Positions 45,891 through 57,239 of a stretch of 64,000 bases of DNA are shown here, piece after piece. Both the position numbers and the translations under genes were made by a program. The DNA comes from Gnetum montanum. Its lineage: Eukaryota; Streptophyta; Gnetopsida; Gnetales; Gnetaceae. The stretch is taken from the NCBI GenBank assembly GCA_015680685.1, contig MNCI01020745.1:279626-343625 (forward strand). The letters run 5' to 3'. A model generated the notes under the pieces. The model made no database searches. It saw only the letters and a program-made list of their open reading frames with translations, and was not told the origin of the DNA. Positions within the stretch are counted from its first letter, which is position 1. The number at the start of each line of letters is the position of its first letter.

Positions 45891-47190
45891 GGCTAGACAC
45901 CCAAAAGAAAGAACAGTTTCTTCACCAGGTTAAGCATTTCATGGAAATCAATGAGAACCTTTACAAAGTATGTCCTGATGGCATGGTACGCTAGCATGTC
46001 TCTAATATAGATCAATAGCACATTCTCTGGGATTCTCATGAAGGCCCTTGTGGGGGCCATTATGCTAGGAGACACACGGCCATAAAAATCCTCATGGTAG
46101 GATATTGCTGGCCAGAAATCTTCAAAGATGCATACCGGTTCATCTACACTTGTTATTGTTATCAGAGAGATGGTGGAATGACGGCTCAAATGGAGGGGGC
46201 ACAACAATGGATTCAACCTATCAAGCCATTTGATATTTGGGACATTGACTTTATGGGTCCCATCATGCCTATGTCAAATGGAAAGGTGTATATAATAGTC
46301 GTGGTTGACTATTATACTAAGTGGGTAGAAGTAGCAATTGTCACTAACTATACATCCACTACTACTACTCGATTTGTACAATAGAACATCATAAACAAGT
46401 TTGGTATGCCTCGTGCATTAATTTTTGATAATGAAACTCATTTCATAGGTGCCACTTTTTGAAAACTTATGCAGTGCTTGGGGGTTGAGCACAAACTCAC
46501 AACACCTTATCACCCTCAAGCCAATGGTCAAGCTAAAGTCACTAATTGGTATATTACAAAAATTCTAACATGTACTATTAGCAAGTATTGAAGGGATTGG
46601 AGCACCGAACTAAATGGTGCCCTTTGGGCCCATCGCTCCACATGGAAGCTTCCCATAGGTTATTCTCCCTATGAGCTCATGTATAGAAAACTATCAACAC
46701 TGCCCATTTAATCTGAGCTCTGTACACTCTCTACAACCTGTGACCTTGACATGGATCTAAGTCTAGCACAAAAGAAAAGATTAATGAACCTCAACTTGCT
46801 AGATGAAAATTGATTAATGGCCTTGTCATCCAATGAAGTGCATAAGGCATTCAACAAGAAATGCCATGACCTCAAAATAAGAGAAGTCAAGTTTCAACTA
46901 GGAGACAAGGTTCTCTACTGGAATCATGCACATGTACCTCAATGAACTAAGTTTCAAACATTGTGGGAAGGACTTTACATTATTAAAGAGACTTTTCCAT
47001 CTAGGGCCATGATCATATATAAACCTAATAGCCTAGACAAGAAGCAATTAGTCAACGGCCAACAATTGAAACCTTTTCATGAGCCCAAGCCAACCAACTC
47101 AATAGACACCTCACAAGATGGACAACCATGCTCAATCTTTCAGATCTCCTCCTTCCAACTTAGTCATGGGGGAGATGGCCATCCATATTG
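45891..47190 (+). pseudogene. Athila integrase remnant (element E)
   Basis: H2C2 zinc region: HEGPCGGHYARRHTAIKILM near 46030-46095, then CYCYQRDGGMTAQMEGAQQW. The core starts FDIWDIDFMGPIMPMS (46229-46275; first Asp). The second Asp is in LIFDNETHFIG (46419-46449). The third acidic residue is Lys in ANGQAKVTN (near 46525), which would abolish activity. C-terminal part: LGDKVLYWNHAH and LWEGLYIIKETFPSRAMIIY, a GPY-like module (46960-47015). Stops are scattered. Confidence 0.87.
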
Positions 47191-49177
47191 ACACTTTAAG
47201 TGGCTCCTTAGTCTTTCAACTTTTTGTTTTACACATTTTTGTTTTTATAACTTTTTATTTTTCATATTCTTTGTATTACATATTTTTGTTTTTCAGGTTA
47301 TTGATCTTTTCTAGGTTTTTATTTTACACTATTGTTAATATATTTAATATTTTTTGAATATCTTTTACTTTCTTCTATATTTTCTCATGTTTGGTGTAAT
47401 TTTCTACTCTTTTTGCTAATAAGGTGCTAGGTACAATGGTAATGTGCTACTCGATGGTGGTATTGTATCATTTGTGATTTGATTATTGATGTTTAGTTTC
47501 TGACTTTGAATGTCATTATTGACAACTAGGAAATGGTTTCTTTTTATGTAACAGGTAGTGATTCCACATCATCCACCCATCCACACACTCTATGGTTTTT
47601 CTTATTCTAGAAATGTGTAGTTCCTTTTTCATTAATACAACTTTAATAAATTTGTGACTTGTGTAGTTTCTAGAATTGGGAAGGATTCAAAGGTTCGGAT
47701 AGGGTGTGGCTTCAAAGGCATGTGGTATTCTTCATACTTTTCCATTTTCCTATGTGTGGGGGTGTTCTTATGAACTTCTCACCATTCCATGTCATTTGAC
47801 AATAGGAAGTCGAATAAGTCCTTGCATGGTGTGGTCCTCATAAAAAAAGAGAGATGAGAATTCAAAGCACATCCCTTGGATACAATAAATGCAAAAATGC
47901 ATGGGTCTTTGCATGGTGTGGTTCCCATCCAAAAAAAAAGAAGGAAATTCAAGCATACCCCTTAGACCAAATAAAAGGGCTACAAGCACTGGTTATGGGA
48001 CTTGTCTTGTCTCCTCTAACTAAGGCCCTTTCTCACTTCCTACTTCTTCTCCAATTTGGAATGGTGGTTGTTTTGTGAGAGCATTCTTGTGTCTCAGGAG
48101 ATGGACTAGTCCTAGAATGTCGATGCGAAGTCACTGAAAGTGATTGGTTTTGGTTTGGACTAAGGATGGATCCTACCAAGTCATTTAATCACAAACTCCA
48201 CAAGGGACTTCATGTGACCATAATTAGGAACTCCATTCCATTCTCTCTCTCATTCATCTATGCTTTTAATGTCTCAAATCACTACTAGTTTCATGTTTTG
48301 ATTCGATGTTTTGGTTTGATGTGTTGGGATTCTTAGTTAGTTACTTCTAGGTTTTTGTACCTAACCTTTCATAACCATTAATCATCCATGGAGCCCACAG
48401 ACTCCCTGGTTTGAAGTTATGCAAGGGCATAAAAGGCCTGTGCTTGCTTTGGGGAGGATCCACTTGCATATATTTTGGTTTGGTTAAGTTAAGTTCTTTA
48501 ACCTTAAACATTTTTACAATCAAATTATTTTTATTTACCCCATTAATGCCATCCAATTGTGCACATCTTCACAATTTTTTTTAGTGAATTTTTTTATTGT
48601 CATGAATTTTTATACCCTCTTTTCAGTATTCCTTATGTTAAGCTTTCTCTGAATTTTATGGACCAATTCTCTTACCTAACCTATTTATCAGTCTTACCAC
48701 TAACATTATCAAGCAACCAATCTACCACAATCACAACTTAGCTAGGTATAATCATTGATGAGACAAGGTATTCAACCGCTATGTGTTACACTTTATATAC
48801 TACTCTTTGATTTTGTTGTGATTGTAGTGGGAAGCATGAACTAAAAGCAGGATTGTCTTCACTAAGGATGATGCAGCAATATCACTCATGGGAGATTGTT
48901 CATGATCATTGGATCTCTTCTATCTCTTCCTCATTTTGTTGTTTCCAAGAGGGGTTGGATGTCCATTGGATCTGAGGGTCTTCTTTCCTATTGTCATGAA
49001 CACCCAATTTTGTACATAATTGTAAGGATGTATGCTTAGGCACTTCTGTATTTGTCTATTTCCTTTGTGTCACTCTGCATGTCAATCAAACATTCCATTC
49101 CTCTTAATATATTTTGTAAGGAACTTGTTCTTCTTCTTCTGTACTTGAGGATGGGGTTTCATTTAGTCATGGGGGTA
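47191..49177 (+). other. 3' untranslated region and polypurine tract of element E
   Basis: Follows integrase with a TTAGTCATGGGGGAGATGGC segment also present in G (55562-55582) and H. No open gene. Two TGCATGGTGTGG segments near 47824 and 47912 form a ~90-bp near-repeat. The region ends in CATGGGGGTA (49168-49177), the polypurine tract before the 3' LTR. Confidence 0.7.
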
Positions 49178-50045
49178 TGATGAGTCATGTTTTACATGAG
49201 CCCTGATATCAGGTATCCAATATTGGGGTAGCCACAATATCAGGTACACAATATTGGGTCCCAAGATGTGATATAGGGTATGCAATATCGTGGGGTATTC
49301 TTAGGCCTATAAATGTAGTCCTTGGGCACATGATTTGAGGAGTTTTTTTTAGTTAAGTAGTGAAATCCTTGCAGTTTGTTCATTCAAGAGTTAGAATATT
49401 TTCCAAGTGCCCACAATAGGAGGTCTAAGTGTAATTGGATCTTTATTCAAGTGTTGATGTACCTAAACACACCATTGTGTTGGCAATAAAGACGAGCTCT
49501 TTTATTCATCCTTGCAGCACTTGAGACTTTCTTTCTTTATGCATTTATACATTGTGATTTCATGTAGTTCACATTTAATGTTATTCATTTAGCAATTAAT
49601 TTTGATTAATTAAGAAATTAATCAAAATACACAAGCACGACCCTTCAAACATACGTGTGACACTTGGTAGCTGAGAAACAATTAGCATTTGACAACCCAG
49701 TAGTGTTTACATGAAGTTCAGGATGTGATTGGGAAGTGGGGATAGTTACTTGTGTTAGGCTAGATTAGACAATAGTTTACTTAGCATTTAATTACTCTCA
49801 CTTTCATTATTGTTTTAGGCAATCAAATTGATAAAACATAAAATGATAAAAATCTTATGCCTTAGTCACACTTAACCATACACTTGCATTTCACAAGTGA
49901 GATTGGGAAGACAACGAACGGACAACATGAACTCATCATTTAGCTCTAGCATATTTGGTAATTAAAGTCTATGGAATTTGACTGAATCACACGTGAACGC
50001 CTATGATTCGTATGGTTGGGCGTAGGGGTACCTCGCCACTCATCA
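49178..50045 (+). repeat. 3' LTR of element E
   Basis: TGATGAGTCATG...CTCATCA, 868 bp. It aligns along its length with 40799-41680. Most differences are transitions, as expected from decay of methylated cytosines. TATAAATG at about 49308 corresponds to the TATA box of the 5' copy. Confidence 0.85.
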
Positions 50046-51245
50046 ATTGTTGGGGATGGTGTTAGTGATATAGACTAGTTATATATAAACTATCATTGTA
50101 AAAGCATTAATTATTTATCTTTTAGAAAAATTAATATTTTAAGTTACACACACATTATTAACTACAAACATGTCTTCTTCACATAGGGCCTATAGTTTAT
50201 CACATTATGAGAATAATGAAAAAAATGATAGGATCTATATTAAAAAGAATTGGGATGAACCATTGCAAGTAGGGATCTCATGTGCTCATTGAGATCCTTA
50301 CTACATTTAAAAACTACATTCAACTATTATAGATAATCCTAGAGGGGATGGAATAAGTCCTAGAACAAGAAGGGCCTCAAGGCCTAGGACCTCTAGCAAA
50401 CTTAGAAACTAGAGAACCATAAGGGGAGTTATAGGAGCCATGGCAATTCTCTAAATTTAGCATCTTTCTCTTCATCTTCATTATCTAGTTTTGACAAAAA
50501 TGAATGTAGGTATGAAGCTAAAGCTCCACTAAGGGATTAGGATAGAGATAGAAACAAGGATCAACAATAAGATACAATATAAAAATGAAGAATAGATGAG
50601 ATTATTACAATTGGATAAATAAAAATAAAGATGATGACCCCAACATGTTTGATGATGATAAACCCTTATTGGCTACTAGAAGGATGATATAGATCAAGGA
50701 GGTAGTTAGGATATCCCATAGGCATCAAAGGAAAAGCCACATCAAATGACTTAATATGAATAACATTCCTAAATTTGAGGGAGGTTGTAATTCTAATCCA
50801 CAAAATATTTACAAGCATTCCATGATGCCTTCACCTTGTAAAATATTGAAAGTAAGTGACAAAAGCTTAAGCTCTTCCCTACGACACTAGTAGAAGAAGC
50901 TAAAAGTTGGTATAGATAATTAGAACCAAGTTAAATCCACTAGTGATTCATAATACTTGAGCTCTTCAATGAGAAATACTAAACCTATTCAAGAGAATCC
51001 AATCTAAAAAAACAAATCCAAGGATGAAAGCAAGAAAACCATAAACCCCTTAATGTAACCTTGAGAAAATATTATTCTCTACTACATAGATGCCCAATTC
51101 ATGGATTTTCTCAAAATAAGCAAATTTGTCACATCATAGATGGGCTTTGTAACAAAACAAGAGAGACCATTAGGATCTATGCCCAAGAAAATTTATTAGA
51201 GTTGAGAGCCCATTGAACACAACTAATTAAATATGTGGTAAAAGA
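50046..51245 (+). pseudogene. Element F leader and gag remnant
   Basis: Resumes element F after the E insertion: rest of the primer-binding site, an AT-rich leader nearly identical to that of G, then ATG at 50170 (MSSSHRAYSLSHYENNEKND). A frame near 50400-50460 is Arg/Ser-rich; HLSLHLHY-like text stands for the Ser run. The gag core is at about 50755-50960 and parallels G. The zinc-finger end and all of pol are absent; a copia LTR starts at 51246. Confidence 0.68.
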
Positions 51246-51517
51246 TGTTGGAGATGTATTTAGAAATATCCTTTCTCACCTTCATCAATCCTATAATTTC
51301 TTGGATATGATATTGACAAGTTCCATCATATTCTATGTTAAAGATAGAAATAAATTATGTATAAATTGATTGAGATGTTAATGTGAAAGTGTCTCATTGT
51401 AGGCCCTAGTCTTGCCTAGGATGTGAAATCTCATTTTCATTGTTAGCTTTTTCTCTCTTCTTTCTCCATAATTTGTTTCTATTATTTTTTTTTCATTTTA
51501 AATTTTAAAATTTAACA
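51246..51517 (+). repeat. Small copia-type LTR
   Basis: TGTTGGAGATG...AATTTAACA, 272 bp, followed at once by TGGTATCAAAGC. The end/start signature (ACA|TGGTATC) is characteristic of Ty1/copia. It is inserted in, or joined to, gag of element F after AAAGA. Confidence 0.68.
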
Positions 51518-51529
51518 TGGTATCAAAGC
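51518..51529 (+). promoter_or_regulatory. Copia primer-binding site (initiator-tRNA-Met type)
   Basis: TGGTATCAAAGC differs in one base from the common TGGTATCAGAGC, complementary to the initiator tRNA-Met 3' end. After it a short frame from ATG at 51609 (MKSSQTSRYE) could be the start of a copia gag, but it ends after ten codons. Confidence 0.7.
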
Positions 51530-51633
51530 ATGGTTCTTTAATTTTTTGGTTTACATAATCATTCTACTAGTGTGCGATCAATTTATTATTGCAGGATCTT
51601 CTTCATAATGAAGTCTTCTCAAACTTCAAGGTA

Positions 51634-52654
51634 TGAATGACTCATTTGTGAACATTGTGGATGAATAGGTGAAGAGACCTAATATGTCAGCTAACTTCAT
51701 TGATGCATCCCTATCGATGTAACCTTCATTGATGCATCCTTGTTGATGAAGTCTTTTCAATGCATCCTCCTTAATGCATATGTGTTGATGCATTAACCAG
51801 CACACATCTTAGATGCATTGATGCATCCTCATTGATGCATCCCTGTTGATGCAACTACATGCATTAACACATCTCTATTGATGTAATGCTTATATTTGCC
51901 TATAAATATGAGCATCCATCACATATCTGGCACAATTTCATCAATACTGTACCCAAACTCTCATAGTTTTATTCTATAATCTTAGCAAGTAGTTAATAAG
52001 TGCCCACAATGTGGATTTGAGTTAGTTGTACAATGTCTTATTTAAGTGGAATTATACCTAAACACATTTCATGAACAATAATAAGATTAATATTAATTCC
52101 TATTCATTGTAGCACTTTGACTTAAAATATATTTACTTTCAATGCAATTGATTTTTTATGTACTTAGTTAACATTTACATTTCCTTACATGTTAATTAAT
52201 TGGTTGAATGAGTGTAGCTAGTTTCAAGCGTAAACATGTATTCGCTTGGTAATTCCAATAGCATTATTGCTTGGTTCACCTAGTAGCATAACACTTGATA
52301 ATCCCAACAATGGTTACGTGGGTTCACAATGTGTATGACAAGATAGAAATGGGTACTCATTGCCCTTAGGATAGTTTAGGATTTATCTTCTTGTTATTAA
52401 TTAGATTAAATGATTAATTTTCATACTTTTATATAACTTAGACTTAGTCACATAACATCAATAATAATATGTCTCATTTTAGACTAAACCATACGTGATA
52501 AAGCTACTACTAGTCCAAGTGGGAAGACAACGACTTGCAATCAATGCTTAACAACCTAGATACCATACTAGTGCCATCCACAAAATTCAACTAGATCACA
52601 CATACATGCTTGTGATTCATATGGTTGGGCATATGGGGTACCTGCTACTCATCA
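51634..52654 (+). repeat. 5' LTR of Athila-type element G
   Basis: The right end is firm: GCTACTCATCA followed by a primer-binding site. The left end is uncertain: GGTATGAATGACTCA near 51634 resembles the polypurine-tract/LTR junction. TATAAATA lies at 51901-51908. Upstream, TTGATGCATCC and GATGCATT motifs recur about ten times between 51700 and 51860. Confidence 0.65.
51700..51868. promoter_or_regulatory. GATGCATC palindrome cluster in LTR G
   Basis: Repeated GATGCATC/TTGATGCATCC octamer palindromes. They include an inverted pair GTTGATGCA (51845-51853) and TGCATTAAC (51860-51868) with one mismatch and a 6-base loop, 32 bp before the TATA box. Confidence 0.7.
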
Positions 52655-52655
52655 T

Positions 52656-52672
52656 TGACATCGTTGCTGGGG
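52656..52672 (+). promoter_or_regulatory. Primer-binding site of element G
   Basis: TGACATCGTTGCTGGGG one base after the LTR, a decayed form of the tRNA-Asp-type site TGGCGCCGTTGCCGGGG. Confidence 0.72.
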
Positions 52673-52788
52673 TTGATGCTAGTAATCTAGATTAGTTATA
52701 TTATAAATGATTGCTATTAAAGCATTAATAGTTTATCTTTTAGAAAAAATTAATATTTTAAGCCATATACACATTATTAATTAAAAAC

Positions 52789-54790
52789 ATGTCTTCTTCA
52801 CATAGAGCTAAAATCCATCATATGATGAGAACATTAGTAGAAAGAATGGTAGGATCTATATTAAAGAGAATTGGAGTGAATCACTAACCATAGGGGTCTC
52901 ATATGCTTGTTTAGACCCTTACTACATTCAAAGATTACGTTCAACTAATGCAGATAATCCTAGAGAGGATGGAGTAAGTCCTAGAATAAGGAGGACCTCA
53001 AGGCTTATGACCTCTTCCAAGCCTCGAAGAGATAAATCAAGGGAGCATAGGGGAAGATATAGAAGCCATGATAATTCTCTCAGTTCACCATCTTCTTCTT
53101 CATCTTCAACATCTAGTTCTGATGAAGATGAACATAGGTATGAAGATAAAGCTCCACTAGGGGATCACGATAGAGATAGAAATGGAAATCAAAGATAATA
53201 TACAAGATATCAAAAGGAGCATAGATAAGATCATCACAATTAAACAAATAGAAATAGAGATTATCACCATGACATATTTGATGATGATGAACCTTTGTTG
53301 GCTACTAGAAACATGATACAAATCACAAAAGGTAGTTAGAATACCCCATAGGCATAAAAAAGAAAGCCACATCAAATGTATTGATATGAATAACATTACT
53401 AAATTTGAAGGGGGCTACAATTTTGATCCACAACATCATTTACAAACCTTCCATGATGCCTACACCTTGCAAAATATCAAAAGTAAGTGGCAAATCCTTA
53501 AGCTCTTCCCTAGGACACTAATAGAAGAAGTAGAAATTTGGTATAGATCATTGGAACTAGATTCAATCCACCAGTGGTCCACAATGCTTGAACTCTTTAA
53601 TGAAAAATACTAAACATATTCATGAGTGTCCAGTCTAAGAAAAAAAATCCAAGGGTGGAAGTAAGAAAACCATGAATCCCTAGATGTAGCCTTGGGTAGA
53701 TACTATTCTCTACTACATAGATGCATGGGCCATGGATTTTCTCCCAAAGGGAAACTCTGTCACATTATAGATGGGCTTTGTAACAAAACAAGTGAGACCC
53801 TTGGAATCTATACCTAAGGAAGATTATCAAAACTAAGAGCCCATCAGATACAAAAGCTAATTGAATATGTGACAACAAAAGAAGGAGAGCTATGCAAAAG
53901 AGAAAGTGTAGAGGAATATAATTAGCATACAAATTTTTAAGAAAGGGATGTTCATATTTATGATTAGGAAAAAGAGGTAGCTCTTAATGAGTTGATTTCA
54001 CAAAAAACCTTGCCAATATAAGAGTCTATCATGAAGATTGAGGCAAAGGTAGATAAGGTGTGGGAATTGATGGAATAAAAAGTAATAACAAACTTGAAAA
54101 TCATAGAGGATAAGATAAAGCAAGTAGGATATAGTAATCAAAACAAGAAAGGGAAAAAGAATAAGGAAACAAGTAAGCATACTTATTAGCAAAAAGGAAA
54201 AACAACCATAGTAGAAGAGGTTGCAGACTCAGATCAAAGGAGGACGATGGATGTGACATATGTTAATATAAACATCTAAAAGGCTATTGTTATATCTATA
54301 AGAGTTTGGGACTTTTGCTTTGAATCCTAAGTTTGTAGAAAAGTAAATGCCTAGGAGATTGCCTTACCTACAAGGAAATTATAGATAGTCTTACAACCAA
54401 TAATACTATCCTCGTGGAACTTTTGATTAACCTCAAAACTACTATAAACCACAGTGGCAAAACCCATAATCGTGGGGAATTCCATCAACAAACCAACAAT
54501 ACCCTTATTACCAGTTGGACCCTTATGGATACTATGTTCAACAACTTGTTTCTCCAGATGGTTCTACTTCTTCTTCCTCAAGTCACTACTACTACTCTTC
54601 TCAATACCATCAACCCACAACATCTCCTGTGAGGTCACCATCCCATGTCTCTTATCATCCATCACATCCTCAATACTCTCATACTTCCCTACAACAAATG
54701 TCACCACCAACAATGTAGGAAGGATTGATACCCCAACCTCAAAAGAAAAGTACAACTTGCGCTATGAACATACAAGTGAATAATAATGCT
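52789..54790 (+). pseudogene. Athila gag remnant (element G)
   Basis: ATG at 52789 (MSSSHRAKIHHMM). A Ser/Asp-rich stretch (SSPSSSSSSTSSSDEDEHRY) is at 53083-53145. The gag core at 53386-53613 is open and clear: NITKFEGGYNFDPQHHLQTF, LKLFPRTLIEEVEIWYRSLE and IHQWSTMLELFNEKY, the retrotransposon gag pattern. A zinc region CDIC.YKHLKGYC is near 54255-54290. The Tyr/Pro/Ser-rich tail (DPYGYYVQQLVSPDGSTSSS, 54515-54575) parallels E. Stops separate these parts. Confidence 0.78.
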
Positions 54791-55560
54791 AGTAATCCCT
54801 AGAAAAAGTCTTGGAAATGTTTTTTCTTTAGGAAAGTTCCCACACATGTGAATCAAACTAGTAGGCCTACTATCTCATCAAAACTAGCACAAGGATAATC
54901 TAGTGTAATGTCCTTCATTATAAAAATAATGTCTTTTAATCCTACAAAAAAGCCAATGACCATCCCCACTCCAACACAAAACATAAAAGATGAACCTATC
55001 ATTGTGGAGAGACAAAAAATTCCATGCATTACTAATAATGATAAAGGGTGTAGTTGTGGGGCCAAAAGTCCAAAGTATTAACACAAATTCTATACCAACC
55101 TAGAATAATCTTGAGAAATAAGTGTATGTGCAAAACTATGTCTACACAATAGCCATGAAACTAAAAGACACCCATTGGCTAGAAAATGAGAAAACTCAAC
55201 CCTTCAAAAGATGCATGGAAACATCCATCCCACTTATTAGTTTTAATACTAAGAAAATGAACCAAATAGAGAACTTAAAAATGAACATCTTACACTCTAA
55301 CTATATACTAGAAGAAATTATTAAACATGGAGATCCAAGAACCAAAATTAAAAATAAAAAGGAAACATATCTAGACCATCTAAAAAGATAACACCTTCTA
55401 GTCTAGTTGAATATATGTCTCAAAATGATTGAAACCTAATTATCATTAATGTTAAATATGCTAATAAGAGAGAACTTAAATCATTAAAGATGATAAATGA
55501 AACACTTATGGAGTATAACTAAAGGAACGTGCAGTCCATTTTTTGAATGCTCATCCATGA
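54791..55560 (+). pseudogene. Post-gag remnant of element G, domain not recognised
   Basis: Lys-rich frames (for example 55122-55391) follow gag where protease should be, but no DSG/DSS motif or RT block is readable. At 55562 the sequence changes to the 3' UTR of the family, so protease-to-integrase has been deleted or replaced. Confidence 0.4.
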
Positions 55561-56284
55561 GTTTAGTCATGGGGGAGATGCCCCATCTTGAATCAAGAAC
55601 TAATAAGTGTATTTTCACTTTTTGTATTACATTTTTTTTATCATTTTTTCATTTCTTCAAAATTTTTTAATTCTTAATATGTTTTCCATTTCTTGTTATT
55701 TTTCTTTTCTTTCCTTTATAATTTTCTCTTTTCTTAAGACATTTCATTTATAATTTATGGATGTATATTATGTTTTTGTTATTAATGATATTACCAATCA
55801 TGGTACAAAAGTCGATGTCATGTGTTGGGTCTTTATTCTATGCTAACAACATGATTGGGTAAATAATTGTGTAATGCAGTGAAACGACATCATCCATCCT
55901 TTTAGTTCTCTAAATAAGAGGTCATTACCATGAAAACAATATGGTTCTTCTTACATAAAACTAAAATTTTCTACTAATCATCATGCCTTGAAGAAAGAGA
56001 AAAAAACCAAGTGGGAATGGAAAAGGGTGTGACATCTCAAGGGGATTTGTAGGTTCTCTTCTTATGGTCCATGACTCCTCATGGAACATATCATCACTCT
56101 TATCGTCAACTTATAAATAGAAAGCATGTCTTTGCATGGTATGGTTCCCATGAAAAGAAAAACAACATTTATAAGTAGTGAGTAGACCCTATGTCCAACG
56201 ATATGAATCACAAGTGTTTATGCACAATGTGGTTGAATACTAAGGACTTCTAGGTTTCTACATACATTGGTCTAGGAGATGAAT
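55561..56284 (+). other. 3' untranslated region of element G
   Basis: TTAGTCATGGGGGAGATG at 55564 matches E at 47160. TCTTTGCATGGTATGGTTCCCAT at 56128 matches E at 47910. A GTCTAGGAGATG-like block near 56270 parallels E near 48095. No LTR of G follows; the LTR of H (opposite strand) abuts here. Confidence 0.65.
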
Positions 56285-57035
56285 CAATTGTTGCAATCAT
56301 TGTCTTCCCACTTATACTTGTGAGTATAAGGGTATGGTTAAGTATAATTGAGGCATATGATTTTTATCATTTTTATCTTTTTATGTTCTAAGTTGCCTAA
56401 GAATGAAGAATAAAGAATAAGGTAATTAATTGCTAGATTAATCTAACTAGCTTATACTTAACTACTCCTAACATAAGCATATGTTCCCACTTGCCATACA
56501 CATCGTGAACACCTATAATGCTGCTAGGTTACCAAATGTTAAGTGTTACTGGGATTACCAAGCATTACATGTATGCTTGAAGTGATCATACTTATATTTA
56601 CTATTTAATTTATCTTAATAAATTACTTAATTACTTAAAAAAATAAAGGAAATTTCTTAAAATACCAAATGCTTAGAGACATAATTAATCTAGTCTAAGT
56701 GCTACAAAGTTTGATTAAAAAGCTTGTCTTTATTGTTGCACACATTGAAGTGCTCAGGCACAACAGTACTCAAATAAAGATATGTACACCCTTTGACTCC
56801 TTAGAAAATATTCTAAATTTCAAATGAGAGAACTACAAGAGTTTTACTACAACTATGAAATATAATGTCATAAATGTAGTAGAAGGTGCACATTTATAGG
56901 TGAAAACACGGTGGCCCATCGACGAGTACATCAATAGGTCAAACCCTACATCAATGGGATCACATTGATGAGATCCCATCGATAGGAACATGTCAATGAC
57001 ATCATGTCAACATGGCCAAACCATGCGACTCATCA
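56285..57035 (-). repeat. 3' LTR of Athila-type element H, end missing
   Basis: On the minus strand it starts TGATGAGTCGCATGG at 57035 after TTGTGGGGGTA (57046-57036, polypurine tract). TATAAATG is at 56898-56891. The inner part (AACATAAAAAGATAAAAATG, CACAAGTATAAGTGGGAAG) aligns with LTR E, but the last ~120 bp including CTCATCA are missing at the join with G near 56285. Confidence 0.75.
56950..56983. promoter_or_regulatory. 12-bp inverted repeat with 10-base loop in LTR H
   Basis: ATCAATGGGATC (56950-56961) and GATCCCATCGAT (56972-56983) are complementary except for one base, around ACATTGATGA. In LTR orientation the structure ends 51 bp before the TATA box. Arm length, loop length and distance match LTR E although the sequence differs. 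Confidence 0.85.
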
Positions 57036-57239
57036 TACCCCCACAACTGAATGAAAACTTATCCTTGAGTTCTTTACAAAATTTGGAAAAGTATGGGATT
57101 ATTGACTAACAAAACAAACACACAAAGAACACAACAAAAACTAAGTGCATGAGTGTATGGTTTTACAATGATTACAAAATTTTGGTATTCAGAACAAAAA
57201 CTGACAAACATAATTCCTTTGATGGCGTAAAGACAATGA

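Larger units (their letters stand above)
40799..50045 (+). mobile_element. Athila-lineage Ty3/gypsy retrotransposon E, complete layout but dead
   Basis: A 9247-bp element with two LTRs (40799-41680 and 49178-50045), a primer-binding site, gag, protease, RT, RNase H, integrase, a 2-kb 3' UTR and a polypurine tract. Lineage is shown by the RT (KDHFPLPFVDQ, YYNFLDGYSGYNQIQIAPED, VFMDDFSTYG), the DIDFMGPIMP integrase start and the primer-binding site. It is inserted in the primer-binding site of element F, with flanking ATTAC and ATTGT as a decayed 5-bp target duplication. Stops throughout make it inactive. Confidence 0.88.

Noticed and set aside
51518-51540. tRNA-like TGGTATCAAAGCATGG
   Set aside because: It is a primer-binding site after an LTR; no cloverleaf can be formed around it.
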